Origin: Pseudoalteromonas rubra
GTDB taxonomy: Bacteria; Pseudomonadota; Gammaproteobacteria; Enterobacterales; Alteromonadaceae
DNA: 64,000 bases
NCBI RefSeq assembly: GCF_005886805.2
Contig: NZ_CP045429.1
Coordinates: 2,760,501 to 2,824,500, forward strand
Direction: 5' to 3'
Shown: positions 1 to 9,165 of the stretch, piece after piece
Numbering within the stretch: the stretch's first letter is position 1
Layout of the letters: every line of letters starts with the position of its first letter
Notes under the pieces: generated by a model
The model's input: the letters and a program-made list of their open reading frames with translations, nothing else
Database searches by the model: none
Told to the model about the DNA's origin: nothing
Program-made: the position numbers and the translations under genes

Positions 1-142
1 GCAACACTGCACCATTCCAGCTATGTTGCTGCTTTGTCAGCGTTTCTACCTTGATCTGTTCAGTACTGTGCGCTTGCGCTGTACTGATGCTCGTGATACT
101 CACTAACCATAAAGCCGATAAGGAAAATACAGTGCTGTTCAT
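1..142 (-). CDS. 5' end of a secreted protein, probably cupin-like (partial, runs off left edge)
   Basis: An ATG at 140-142 on the minus strand opens a frame that stays open to the window edge (47 codons). The first 22 or so residues form a signal peptide: short N-terminus, hydrophobic core LSALWLVSIT, then a plausible cleavage after AQA. The mature start contains KVETLTKQQHSWNG, a style I associate with secreted cupin proteins of marine Gammaproteobacteria. That family call is an inference from only about 25 mature residues. It lies 48 bp downstream of the kinase gene on the same strand and could be co-transcribed with it. Confidence 0.55.
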   Translation of the reverse strand, partial: MNSTVFSLSALWLVSITSISTAQAHSTEQIKVETLTKQQHSWNGAVL

Positions 143-190
143 AGGTGATAATCCATAAGAGTTTTGCGTATCCTAAAACGTTAATGTGTT

Positions 191-1063
191 TTAATTGTGG
201 ATCTCTGTCGACGCTGCAATATCGCGCTGTGGCGACAGTTGTAAATGGACATCACACTGAGCGGGTAAAGTTTCCAGCCCCCATTGTGTCAGACGCTGAA
301 AAAAATGGACAAAGTGTGCAACCTCTTGTTGCGACATACGGCGGGACTGTGCGCCAGACAAGCTAAGTTTCTGCTCTTGCTCAAAGCGCCAGCGGGCAAC
401 ATGAGAGAAACACCCTGCGTCGAGGAATATGAGCTTATCCACCTGTCTAAACAGGCTCTGATAGTCCGCTTTGAGAAATTGATTGACGGCATGCCGATAA
501 CGCCCATCCGGATCCCGGCTTTGTTCCAACTGATTGACAGGACAGCTTAGCTGCTCAGCTGACTGTGCTTCAACCCCAAGACACCAGCCTTCCAGGATCA
601 GCACATCCAAAGTGCGGGTATGCGTCCACAGTTCAGATGCAAACGGCTCATCCATGGATTTGTCGAATCGGGGTAATATGAGCGGCTGCCGGGCACGGAA
701 TCGCGTCAGAACCTCTTCGGCCAGTGCGGTGTTATGCGTACCAGGTACTCCTCGGGTTTGAAACAAGGGATGAATATCAGCGGCACGCTTTGCGCGCTCC
801 GACCGGCTCAGATAGAAGTCATCCAAAGACACGCTGTCAGCACGCAACCCGCGCTGTGTCAGGTCAGCCTTTAAATACTCTGCCAGTGTCGATTTGCCGC
901 TGCCCTGAGACCCACTAATCCCCAGACATAAAGGCGCCGGATGTGCTACCTGTTGTGCTAGCCAGCGTGTGACAGGAGACAGCGACTGAATGTAGTCTAC
1001 AGTTAATCCGTGGTTGCAACAAAATTGGCGCTGCCAGGGCGCTATAACACAGGAGTCATTCAT
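191..1063 (-). CDS. P-loop kinase, D-glycerate 3-kinase-like
   Basis: This 290-residue cytoplasmic protein has a Walker A motif GSQGSGKST at about residue 50, followed by SLDDFYLS, which fits the Walker B/substrate loop of the PRK/uridine-kinase-like superfamily. The segment HPLFQTRGVPGTHN and the later LILEGWCLG match the plant GLYK / yeast Tda10-type glycerate 3-kinase family, which phosphorylates D-glycerate to 3-phosphoglycerate. Substrate specificity cannot be read from sequence alone; another small metabolite is possible. The start codon is 4 bp downstream of the stop of the response-regulator gene, so it is probably the last or second-last gene of that transcription unit. Confidence 0.75.
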   Translation of the reverse strand: MNDSCVIAPWQRQFCCNHGLTVDYIQSLSPVTRWLAQQVAHPAPLCLGISGSQGSGKSTLAEYLKADLTQRGLRADSVSLDDFYLSRSERAKRAADIHPLFQTRGVPGTHNTALAEEVLTRFRARQPLILPRFDKSMDEPFASELWTHTRTLDVLILEGWCLGVEAQSAEQLSCPVNQLEQSRDPDGRYRHAVNQFLKADYQSLFRQVDKLIFLDAGCFSHVARWRFEQEQKLSLSGAQSRRMSQQEVAHFVHFFQRLTQWGLETLPAQCDVHLQLSPQRDIAASTEIHN

Positions 1064-1067
1064 TGAA

Positions 1068-1742
1068 TTATGAATTGTCGGTCAATTCATATTTATAACC
1101 TGCGCCATAAATAGAGTGGATGAACTCGCTGTTCGGGGACAATTGGGACAACTTTTTGCGAATTTTTTTGATATGACTGTCTATCGTACGATCACTGACG
1201 ATGCGGTCATCATCGTATATATTGTCCATCAAACGCGAACGGTTATAAATACGTCCGGGATGTGCTACCAGAGTTTGCAACAACACAAATTCCACCTGTG
1301 TCAGTTCCACAGAATTGTTTTGGTAAGTTACAAACAAGGTGTTTTCATCAAGCAGCAGCTGCTCTGACTGTGGTGCACTGGCACCCACCCGGCGCAAGAT
1401 GGCTTTGACCCGTGCCACAACCTCTCGTGGGCTGTAAGGTTTGCACACGTAATCATCGGCTCCCACTTCAAGACCAAGCAAGCGATCTATCTCTTCAACT
1501 TTGGCGGTCGTCATGATAATGGGCACCATAGAGTTGCGCCGAACTTCCCGACAGATAACAATGCCATCGACATTAGGTAACATCAAATCGAGCAATATGA
1601 TATCTGGCTCAAAGTTCTCAACAGCGGCTAACGCCTGGGCGCCATCATGGACCATCTGTAATTCATAGCCCGCCTGAGTGACGTACTTGCCCAAAATAGC
1701 CGCAAGCTTTTTCTCGTCTTCTATGATCAGTACTTTTTGCAT
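1068..1742 (-). CDS. baeR-like: OmpR/BaeR-family response regulator
   Basis: The 224-residue protein has an N-terminal receiver domain with acidic pocket EDE (residues 8-10), phospho-acceptor Asp in LLDLMLP (about residue 52) and the conserved Lys in CKPYSP (about 101). A winged-helix DNA-binding domain follows, ending in HSIYGAGYKYEL. It is the partner of the sensor kinase whose gene ends about 70 bp upstream on the same strand. The closest well-known pair by architecture is BaeRS of the envelope stress response, but the inducing signal here is unknown. The downstream kinase-like gene is separated by only 4 bp and may be part of its operon. Confidence 0.85.
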   Translation of the reverse strand: MQKVLIIEDEKKLAAILGKYVTQAGYELQMVHDGAQALAAVENFEPDIILLDLMLPNVDGIVICREVRRNSMVPIIMTTAKVEEIDRLLGLEVGADDYVCKPYSPREVVARVKAILRRVGASAPQSEQLLLDENTLFVTYQNNSVELTQVEFVLLQTLVAHPGRIYNRSRLMDNIYDDDRIVSDRTIDSHIKKIRKKLSQLSPNSEFIHSIYGAGYKYELTDNS

Positions 1743-1815
1743 CTTAGGCGCTCACTTTCACCTTGGGTCTTCTCCTCCCCAAAATTAAGTGAAATCGCTT
1801 GAATTTACAACCCTT

Positions 1816-3414
1816 TTAAGAAAACCGCATCACCACAGCTAAACCACCAAGTTCACTTTCGCGAGCCTTAATCGTGCCATTATGCGCCTGCACGATACTG
1901 GTACAGATTGCCAACCCCAGGCCTGAACCACCCGAGGCGCGATCTCTGGACTGTTTTACTCGATATAATCGATCGAACAACTTGTCTAGCAGCTCGGGTT
2001 CTACCCCGGGCGAGCTATCCTGCCAGACTATCTCAATTTGCTCCCCATGTTGTTCGATCGTGACCAGTATTCGGCCTGGATTGTCCTGATCAGAATCGGT
2101 ATAACGCAAGGTGTTTTGCATCAGGTTACCGAATAGTTGTGCCATGCGTCTGTCATCACAGTCCATCAAACTCTGCGTGTTTCCTTTCAGCTGATATTCA
2201 AAATGACGATTGGCAAGCTGTGCCTGATGATTGCCAAAGGTTTGCTCGACCAGCTCGCCCAGACAATGTGGTGCCATTTGATAGCTTAACGAGCCTCTGT
2301 CAGACATGGATAACTGGTGCAAATCATCCACTAACTGAGTCAGCCGGCCAATCTCCTCGTGTAACGACTGCAACTGCGCGGGAGCCGTTTCTATCACACC
2401 ATCGATCATGCCTTCTAATTCGGCTTTGAATACAGCGATTGGCGTGCGCAATTCATGAGAAATATCGGCGATCCACTGTTGTCTGGCTTGCTGGTTTTCT
2501 CGCAAGGTCTCAGACAGGGTGTTCAGATCCCGGGCGAGCATGCCCAACTCATCGTTACTATCCGTGTTTAAATTACTCTGATAATCACCGCTTGCCAGGT
2601 TTTGTGCTGCACGCCGTAATGCCAGCACAGGGGCAACCAGATAATGACTAAACGGAATGGCCAATAAGCTCGACGCAATCAAAGCGGTGATAGCGATGTA
2701 CATAAACCAATTTTTTTGACGCTCGGCAAATAAGCTATCGAACCGGTTGCTAACCACCAGACCGTCCTCAAGCCCTACATACCCAAGCAAAGGCGCACCG
2801 GCCTTGTCATACTGATGAACAGGGACCCAAAGAGTAGTTCTGGTTGTTGTAAGCGAGCCAATCACTTGCTCACCGGCCGCATTTTTATACACCAGACGAC
2901 CGCCCATACTATCTGAGCGTCCTCTGGGAGGTCTACGCTTTTGATGAGGGTGGGCACCGCGCTCGCCTCTGGGTGGGCGATCAGCGTCGGGCTTTGGACG
3001 TCTGTCGGTTTGATACTGCGCCTTAGTGCCCTGCTCATTACGCATGCCACGACCATCCCGACCCGGCTCAGGTCCCCGCTCAGATCTGCGCGGCCGCTGC
3101 ATGGAGGGGCTGTCGTAACTGTCATAAGAAGGAGTCGCAGCGGGCGAAGTGGCACTTCGCGCGTTTCCTCGTAGTTCGCTTACCAGCTGATGCCAGGCCG
3201 GATGGCGAGTAAACACCCACTCCTCGCCATAACGTGCGTAATTATCGCGAATAGAAGGCATTAAAGCGACCAAGCGGGCACGGCTATTTTGCTGAATATA
3301 GTCCTGGAAGCTCTTTTCAAAAGCAGTCTGATTAGCAAAGTAGATCGCCATGATCAATACGGTGTTGACCAACAGCAAAATAGCCAGCAGCTTGTGCCGT
3401 ATTGTCAGTTTCAT
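1816..3414 (-). CDS. baeS-like: BaeS-like sensor histidine kinase with Arg/Pro-rich periplasmic insert
   Basis: This membrane histidine kinase has a first TM helix near residues 8-26, a periplasmic region, a second TM around residues 235-255 (YIAITALIASSLLAI), a HAMP domain, H-box DISHELRTPIAVF, N-box LMQNTLRYTDS and G-box GGSGLGLAI. The ATG at 3414 (MKLTIRHK) is preferred over an upstream in-frame start because the TM helix begins right after it. The periplasmic part contains an unusual stretch of roughly 85 residues rich in Arg, Pro, Gly and Asp (about residues 84-170), absent from E. coli BaeS. It sits directly upstream of its response regulator in the same operon. Confidence 0.85.
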   Translation of the reverse strand: MKLTIRHKLLAILLLVNTVLIMAIYFANQTAFEKSFQDYIQQNSRARLVALMPSIRDNYARYGEEWVFTRHPAWHQLVSELRGNARSATSPAATPSYDSYDSPSMQRPRRSERGPEPGRDGRGMRNEQGTKAQYQTDRRPKPDADRPPRGERGAHPHQKRRPPRGRSDSMGGRLVYKNAAGEQVIGSLTTTRTTLWVPVHQYDKAGAPLLGYVGLEDGLVVSNRFDSLFAERQKNWFMYIAITALIASSLLAIPFSHYLVAPVLALRRAAQNLASGDYQSNLNTDSNDELGMLARDLNTLSETLRENQQARQQWIADISHELRTPIAVFKAELEGMIDGVIETAPAQLQSLHEEIGRLTQLVDDLHQLSMSDRGSLSYQMAPHCLGELVEQTFGNHQAQLANRHFEYQLKGNTQSLMDCDDRRMAQLFGNLMQNTLRYTDSDQDNPGRILVTIEQHGEQIEIVWQDSSPGVEPELLDKLFDRLYRVKQSRDRASGGSGLGLAICTSIVQAHNGTIKARESELGGLAVVMRFS

Positions 3415-3452
3415 GATGTAGCTACCCCTGTGAACGGAATTCAAAACATGGC

Positions 3453-3614
3453 ATACCAATTGTACTTAATACCAGGTCAATTTGAAGGAGCAAATATGAC
3501 GCTAACGGTGTTAAAGATTTCTTATTTAGAACAACTAAATAGCAAGATTCTTGGCTGGTTACCGACCCTATTTTCTCGCCTCAAAATAGAACGCTTAATT
3601 AAGCCAATTGGTAT
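3453..3614. repeat. MITE-like palindromic-ended repeat
   Basis: A 162-bp block upstream of the sensor kinase is bounded by ATACCAATTG (3453-3462) and its exact inverted copy CAATTGGTAT (3605-3614). Inside is only a short frame with no similarity I recognise. Terminal palindromes with this sequence around AT-rich filler resemble small non-autonomous repeats common in Pseudoalteromonas-type genomes; that link is from general knowledge and no second copy is visible in this window. Confidence 0.5.
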
Positions 3615-3768
3615 AAGACCCGATGCTAGTCAGTATGTAAGGTTAATGTGCAAATAGTGTGGAAGTAGTGACAAAATTTACCAAAGCAGGAACACGCTCA
3701 TGCAACTGCTCTGTGTGAGTGGCCCACCAAAAGTCAGGCGAGCCGGGTTTCTAACTCAAGTAGGATGA

Positions 3769-4062
3769 CTAATTAAACTGCACAATTTCCAGCCCAAGCA
3801 TATAGCCTTCACCTTCGCTGTTATTACCACACCGGATAACTTTAACATGTGCGTTGAGAGGAGGAACCGATCCACCATGGCTGTCAATAAACACATCCAG
3901 CATTTCATTGATCTCCAGGGGTTCCTCAACAATGATTGATAATCCCGTGGCACTTAAGTCGTGGCAGGTACCGTGCAGTTTATGCCCCGAGGACAACACG
4001 GTTAACTGTGCCTGGGTATTGACCATCATGCGCATAAAGCGCCGTTTATCCTCATGTATCAT
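3769..4062 (-). CDS. PilZ-domain protein
   Basis: The 97-residue protein begins MIHEDKRRFMR, carrying the RxxxR-type cyclic-di-GMP binding signature of PilZ domains. A DLSATGLSI segment (about residues 39-47) matches the second PilZ motif (D/NxSxxG). PilZ proteins bind c-di-GMP and modulate motility or surface behaviour. The ATG at 4062 is chosen over a GTG 12 bp upstream because GGAG lies at good spacing. It follows the stand-alone receiver gene on the same strand with about 40 bp between, suggesting one signalling operon. Confidence 0.85.
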   Translation of the reverse strand: MIHEDKRRFMRMMVNTQAQLTVLSSGHKLHGTCHDLSATGLSIIVEEPLEINEMLDVFIDSHGGSVPPLNAHVKVIRCGNNSEGEGYMLGLEIVQFN

Positions 4063-4104
4063 GGCGTGCTCCACTCTTTGTTATCATTGCTTGCCTGCAA
4101 AAAA

Positions 4105-4482
4105 TTACCTTGGAATAATTTGCACCATATTTTTTATTTTCTCTGATAAAGATTGCATGGAAAAGGGCTTAACCACATAGGCATCGCAGCCAGCATCAAA
4201 GCCCGCCTGTTTCTCCTGCTCCGACTCCAGGCCCGACACCATGAGCACGGGAATATCACGAGTTTCAGGCGTATTTTTCAACATCCGACAAGTATCATAC
4301 CCATCCAGCCCAGGCATACATACATCGAGCAGGATCACATCTGGCGGATCGGCAATCGCATTCGACAGGCAGCTCTTGCCCGATTCAGCATAGCTAAACT
4401 TAAATGCGTCTGACAAAGCCATTGAAAGCATCTCAAAATTGAAATACTCGTCGTCAACCACTAGCACATGCGGCGTTTTCAT
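4105..4482 (-). CDS. Stand-alone receiver-domain response regulator
   Basis: A single CheY-like receiver domain of about 125 residues: acidic residues DDE near the N-terminus, phospho-acceptor Asp in LLDVCMPGLDGYD and the conserved Lys in VKPFSM. No output domain follows. The start MKTPHVLVVDDE at 4482 is preferred because GGGGAG lies 5-10 nt upstream; longer in-frame starts at 4503 and 4533 lack a better site. It precedes the PilZ gene and may act with it in a c-di-GMP-linked or phosphorelay pathway; partner kinases are not in the window. Confidence 0.8.
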   Translation of the reverse strand: MKTPHVLVVDDEYFNFEMLSMALSDAFKFSYAESGKSCLSNAIADPPDVILLDVCMPGLDGYDTCRMLKNTPETRDIPVLMVSGLESEQEKQAGFDAGCDAYVVKPFSMQSLSEKIKNMVQIIPR

Positions 4483-4590
4483 CCTGCTCCCCTGTGTGGA
4501 CATAGTCAATGCCGCTTCCTTTTCACAATCCAAAAATAGTTTCCTCTTAATAAGGTAATTGCCCTAATGCAAATTGCAAGTCAAAACACA

Positions 4591-7500
4591 CTATTCGATC
4601 TCATTTAACGCATTGGTGATCCGTTTTGCCGAAATTGGATAAGGTGTTCCTAGTGTTTGAGCAAACAATGACACTCGAAGTTCCTGTTGCATCCAGAAAA
4701 TCTCATCAAGTGTTGTTGGCATCGGGATCCCTTTTGGCTGTTTGTTACACTTATCGGTATAGGCAGCCGCCACTTTTTCAAGCTCCAGAACACATAAACG
4801 GTCCCGGTTAGGGTCAACAGGCAGCTTCTCCAGACGCTTTTCAATGGCTTTCATATAACGCAGCAAATCTGGCAGTTTATGCGCCCCATGCTGACTAACG
4901 AATCCTTTAAAAATCAGGCTCTCAAGCTGAGATTTAATATCACCATGCGCCGTGATCATGGTCAAATCCACACGTCCCTTCATACGCTTATTGATACCAT
5001 GTGCAATGCTCAGCACCTGCTCAACCGCAGATGCGATTTCCACCACTTTATCGCCAAGTTCTGCCCGGACATGTTCTTTGGCTTGTTCAAAGTCCTGCTC
5101 TGAACGAATCGCACTATAGTCACCCAACAAGGCATCAATCCCCGCTGCGGTACAATCATCAATCAGATCATTAATTTTACCGAACGGATTGAAGTAAAGC
5201 CCCAGTTTGGCTTTATTGGGTAAATGCTGTTGCAAATACTTCACCGGCGAGGGCACATTCAACATTACCAGTCGGCGTAAACCAAGACGATGTGCCTGCT
5301 GCGCCTTCTGAGGGTGATCAAACAAACTGATTGACGTACTTTGCTTGTTATCCACCAACGCAGGGAATGCTTTTATCTCATACCCTCCCTGCTTCTTGGT
5401 GTACTCCCTGGGCAAGTCACCAAACGACCACTCAGTGAGCCCTTCCTGCTCAATGCCCTTTTCAGCAACTTTAGACAGCGTTTGTGTTACTTTGCCTTGT
5501 AACTTGGCTTTGAGCACATCCAGATCATAGCCATGAGCAATGACCTTGTTATGTTCGTCAAGCACCTGGAACTGCATTTTTAAATGAGACTCCAGTGCGC
5601 CTAAATCAAATGCTTGTGCGTCAACTTTGACACCCGTCATACGCAATAAACGATTGGCCAACGCCTCCAGAAAACCCCCTTGCATCGGCTCAATCGCAGC
5701 CAGCACTGCATCAGCATAGTTAGGTGCAGGAACAAAATTACGTCGCAGGCTTTTTGGCAGGCTCTTAATCAATGAGCAGATCAATTCATGGCGCAGTGCC
5801 GGGATGTGCCAGTCAAAGCCCTCAGAGGCGACCTGGTTGAGCAATGGCAGGGGTATATTTACCGTTACACCATCAACCGGCTGACCCGGTTCAAAGTGGT
5901 AGCTCAATGGCAACATCAGGTTACCCTGCTGCCATACATCGGGATAATCTAGCGCCGTAATATGCGACGCTTCGTGCTGCATCAAGGCATCCCGGTCCAT
6001 GTGTAAAAATCGTTTATCGGCTTTTTTCTTGTCTTTCCACCAGTGATTGAAGGCAGCACGATTATTAACATCAGCCGGGATGCGCGCTTCATAAAAGGCC
6101 TGCATCATATGCTCATCAACCAGAATATCACGGCGTCGGGCTTTGTTTTCCAGATCCTGAATGTCTTCAATCAAGGCCTGATTGTGCTGTAAAAAGGCTT
6201 CGTTTTGCCCCAGTTGCTGGGCGACCAGCGCTTCTTTGATGAATAATTCACGACACAGAACGGGTTCAATCTGACTGTACACAGTGCGCTTTTTACCCAC
6301 TATGATCAATCCATACAGGGTTTGCTGTTCAAATGCGATGACACAGCCCTGTTTCTTTTCCCAGTGTGGTTCACTGTAACTACGCTTAACCAGGTGCTCC
6401 GCCAATGGTGCAACCCAGTTCACGTCAATCTTGGCGTTAATACGGGCGTACAGTTTACTGGTTTCCACCAATTCCGCTGCCATCACCCATTTGGGGCTCT
6501 TTTTAAACAGACCTGACCCCGGGAAAATATGAAACTGGCTGTTACGGGCACCCTTGTAGAATTTCTTCTCGTCTTTTTGACCAATGTGACTCAGCATCCC
6601 GCTCAATAACGCCTGGTGAATGGCCTCAAAGCTCGCCTCATTACCAGACGCCTTTAATCCCATCTCAGTGCAGACTGTGGTTAGCTGGTAAACAATGTCC
6701 TGCCACTCTCTCACCCGCATATAGGCCAAAAAGTCCTTCTGACACTGCTTTCTGAACTGGCTACGACTCAGCGCCTCTTGCAGCTCTTCCAGATACTGCC
6801 ACAAGTTAAGAAACGCCATGAAATCCGAATCAGCATCTTCGAACCGACCATGTTTTTCATCCGCTGCGCCACGCTTTTCCTGCGGTCGCTCTCTGGGGTC
6901 CTGAATAGACAAAGCAGCTGCAATAATGATCACTTCTCGTAGCGCCCCTAAAGGTGCGGCAGCCAGGACCATACGCGCGAGGCGAGGATCGATAGGTAAA
7001 CGGCTCAGTTTACGGCCGGTCTGAGTCAATGAGGTTTGTTCACGTCTGGCAGCAGGCTTAACCGCCCCCAGCTCTTCGAGCAAACTGACACCGTCTGTGA
7101 TGTTGCGGTTATCTGGTGCCTGAACAAAAGGGAAGCGCTTAATGTCGCCCAGACCCAGCGCTAACATTTGCAAAATGACCGATGCCAGGTTAGTGCGCAG
7201 GATCTCAGGATCTGTGAATTCAGGGCGACCCAGGAAATCTTCCTCTGAATACAAACGGATACACACCCCCGCAGCAACCCGGCCGCATCGACCCATACGC
7301 TGATTTGCACTGGCCTGAGAGACGGCCTCGATAGGTAGCCTCTGTACTTTGGTTCGGTAACTATAGCGGCTGATCCGCGCAGTACCCGGATCGATAACGT
7401 AGCGGATCCCGGGTACCGTCAGAGACGTTTCTGCAACGTTGGTTGAAAGTACAATACGGCGGTGGCTATGCGCGGCAAAAATACGATTCTGCTCCGCATT

Positions 7501-8475
7501 CGACAGGCGAGCATACAAAGGTAATATCTCAACCCCTTTGAGATTGCGCTTGCTCAATGCATCCGCAGTATCGCGGATTTCCCGCTCGCCATTCATAAAA
7601 ATCAGAATATCACCGGGACCCTCAGCGCACAGCTCGTCAACAGCATCGAAAATGCCCTGTAATTGATCGTTTTCAGCTTCGCTTTCATCGCCACTGGCGT
7701 CAATCACCGGTCGGTAGCGCACTTCTACCGGATAAGTACGTCCCGAGACTTCTATGATTGGTGCGTTATTAAAGTGCTTGGAAAAACGCTCCGGATCAAT
7801 GGTTGCTGAGGTGATGATCACTTTCAGATCGGGCCGTTTAGGGAGCAGGTTTTTCAGGTAACCGAGGATAAAGTCAATGTTCAGACTGCGTTCGTGGGCT
7901 TCATCGATAATAATTGTGTCGTACTGATTCAGATATCTGTCTTGCTGGATTTCAGCCAGCAAAATACCATCGGTCATCAATTTAATATAACTTTTGTCAG
8001 AAACCTGATCGCTAAAGCGGATCTTAAAACCCACTTCCTGACCAAGCTCACAATTAAGCTCTTCAGCAATACGGTTGGACACGCTACGTGCAGCCAGACG
8101 ACGAGGCTGAGTGTGGCCAATATAGCCATCGACGCCACGACCCAGCTCCAGACAAATTTTAGGTAACTGAGTGGTTTTACCTGAGCCAGTCTCACCCGCC
8201 ACTATGACGACCTGGTTTTCAGCAATGGCTTTTTTAATATCGTCTTTTTTCTGACTGACAGGCAGTGATTCGGGGTATTGCACACTCGGCAGGCCAGCCA
8301 GGCGCTTTACTCTGAGCGTTTGGCTGTGCGCTATGTCACGCGTTATCTGTGTGATTACCTTTTGCTGTTTCGCTTCATCTTTTATTTTTTTGACGCCCTG
8401 AAGACGCTTTTTAAAGAGAAACTGATCCTTTTTGAGGCAATCCGCTATGTTCGAATACAACGACTGCAAATCCAC
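4591..8475 (-). CDS. hrpA: ATP-dependent RNA helicase HrpA
   Basis: About 1294 residues, the usual length for HrpA. It has Walker A GETGSGKTTQ, the DEAH box (IIIDEAHERS), motif SAT, the QRMGRCGR motif VI, then HA2, OB-fold and the long C-terminal DUF3418-type region. DEAH helicases of this family unwind RNA and act on stalled ribosomes and fimbrial mRNA processing in E. coli. The most upstream frame opening is a weak TTG at 8520; a GTG at 8475 with AAGGTG upstream fits the family N-terminus (VDLQSLYSNI) better. It stands alone, with a 110-bp gap to the next gene downstream. Confidence 0.93.
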   Translation of the reverse strand: MDLQSLYSNIADCLKKDQFLFKKRLQGVKKIKDEAKQQKVITQITRDIAHSQTLRVKRLAGLPSVQYPESLPVSQKKDDIKKAIAENQVVIVAGETGSGKTTQLPKICLELGRGVDGYIGHTQPRRLAARSVSNRIAEELNCELGQEVGFKIRFSDQVSDKSYIKLMTDGILLAEIQQDRYLNQYDTIIIDEAHERSLNIDFILGYLKNLLPKRPDLKVIITSATIDPERFSKHFNNAPIIEVSGRTYPVEVRYRPVIDASGDESEAENDQLQGIFDAVDELCAEGPGDILIFMNGEREIRDTADALSKRNLKGVEILPLYARLSNAEQNRIFAAHSHRRIVLSTNVAETSLTVPGIRYVIDPGTARISRYSYRTKVQRLPIEAVSQASANQRMGRCGRVAAGVCIRLYSEEDFLGRPEFTDPEILRTNLASVILQMLALGLGDIKRFPFVQAPDNRNITDGVSLLEELGAVKPAARREQTSLTQTGRKLSRLPIDPRLARMVLAAAPLGALREVIIIAAALSIQDPRERPQEKRGAADEKHGRFEDADSDFMAFLNLWQYLEELQEALSRSQFRKQCQKDFLAYMRVREWQDIVYQLTTVCTEMGLKASGNEASFEAIHQALLSGMLSHIGQKDEKKFYKGARNSQFHIFPGSGLFKKSPKWVMAAELVETSKLYARINAKIDVNWVAPLAEHLVKRSYSEPHWEKKQGCVIAFEQQTLYGLIIVGKKRTVYSQIEPVLCRELFIKEALVAQQLGQNEAFLQHNQALIEDIQDLENKARRRDILVDEHMMQAFYEARIPADVNNRAAFNHWWKDKKKADKRFLHMDRDALMQHEASHITALDYPDVWQQGNLMLPLSYHFEPGQPVDGVTVNIPLPLLNQVASEGFDWHIPALRHELICSLIKSLPKSLRRNFVPAPNYADAVLAAIEPMQGGFLEALANRLLRMTGVKVDAQAFDLGALESHLKMQFQVLDEHNKVIAHGYDLDVLKAKLQGKVTQTLSKVAEKGIEQEGLTEWSFGDLPREYTKKQGGYEIKAFPALVDNKQSTSISLFDHPQKAQQAHRLGLRRLVMLNVPSPVKYLQQHLPNKAKLGLYFNPFGKINDLIDDCTAAGIDALLGDYSAIRSEQDFEQAKEHVRAELGDKVVEIASAVEQVLSIAHGINKRMKGRVDLTMITAHGDIKSQLESLIFKGFVSQHGAHKLPDLLRYMKAIEKRLEKLPVDPNRDRLCVLELEKVAAAYTDKCNKQPKGIPMPTTLDEIFWMQQELRVSLFAQTLGTPYPISAKRITNALNEIE

Positions 8476-8639
8476 TACACGACACCTTGTTACTGAGAAA
8501 ATCGTCGCGTAGTCTAGCAAAAAGCATGAGTACAGCCCAGTCCCTTTGACAGGGGCTGCGCACTAAATACCGACAGGCAGGCTTAACCTGGTAAACTCTA
8601 TGTGACACGCTTGCCGGTATACTGAGGCCTGATCAGCGC

Positions 8640-9068
8640 TTAAACAAAGCGATTGCCCGACTCATAGGTATCATGAAGGTGCTTGTCAATTGCATACAGC
8701 ACATTAGTCCGGCTGATCACCCCTACCAAACGGCAATCGTCATCGCACACGGGATATAATTTGGGTTTATCGGCCGTCATTCTGTCAGCCAGCTTCAAAA
8801 TGCTGTCGTTCGGGCTAACACACAAAGGTTCGGTATTCATCACATCAGCCACGATACTGTGTGATTCGTTCTGATAAGTAGCTTCGAGCATAGTGCGAAT
8901 ACAGTCCTGCTCAGACAGAAATCCCACGACGTGTTGCATGTCATCAATCACGGGGCCTCCGGCCTGACCACTTTGTAGTAACTTTTCCACTGCCGATTCG
9001 ATGCGCATGTCCGCTTTAAAGGTAACCGGACGATGATTAAGATAGTCTGCTACTTTGACAGATTGCAT
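8640..9068 (-). CDS. CBS-domain pair protein
   Basis: The 142-residue protein consists of two tandem CBS domains (about residues 8-60 and 73-130). Typical features are GGPVIDDMQHVVGFLSEQD in the first and PVCDDDCRLVGVISRTN in the second. CBS pairs bind adenine nucleotides or similar ligands and regulate partner proteins. No fused effector domain is present and no partner is evident next to it, so its target is unknown. Confidence 0.85.
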   Translation of the reverse strand: MQSVKVADYLNHRPVTFKADMRIESAVEKLLQSGQAGGPVIDDMQHVVGFLSEQDCIRTMLEATYQNESHSIVADVMNTEPLCVSPNDSILKLADRMTADKPKLYPVCDDDCRLVGVISRTNVLYAIDKHLHDTYESGNRFV

Positions 9069-9165
9069 ATTTCATTCCCCTAAAAAAACACCAGCTTCAT
9101 ATTAAATAGTAGCTGGCGTTACAAAAATTGCCCAAGTTTACAGGCCTTAAGCACATTAATTAGGG

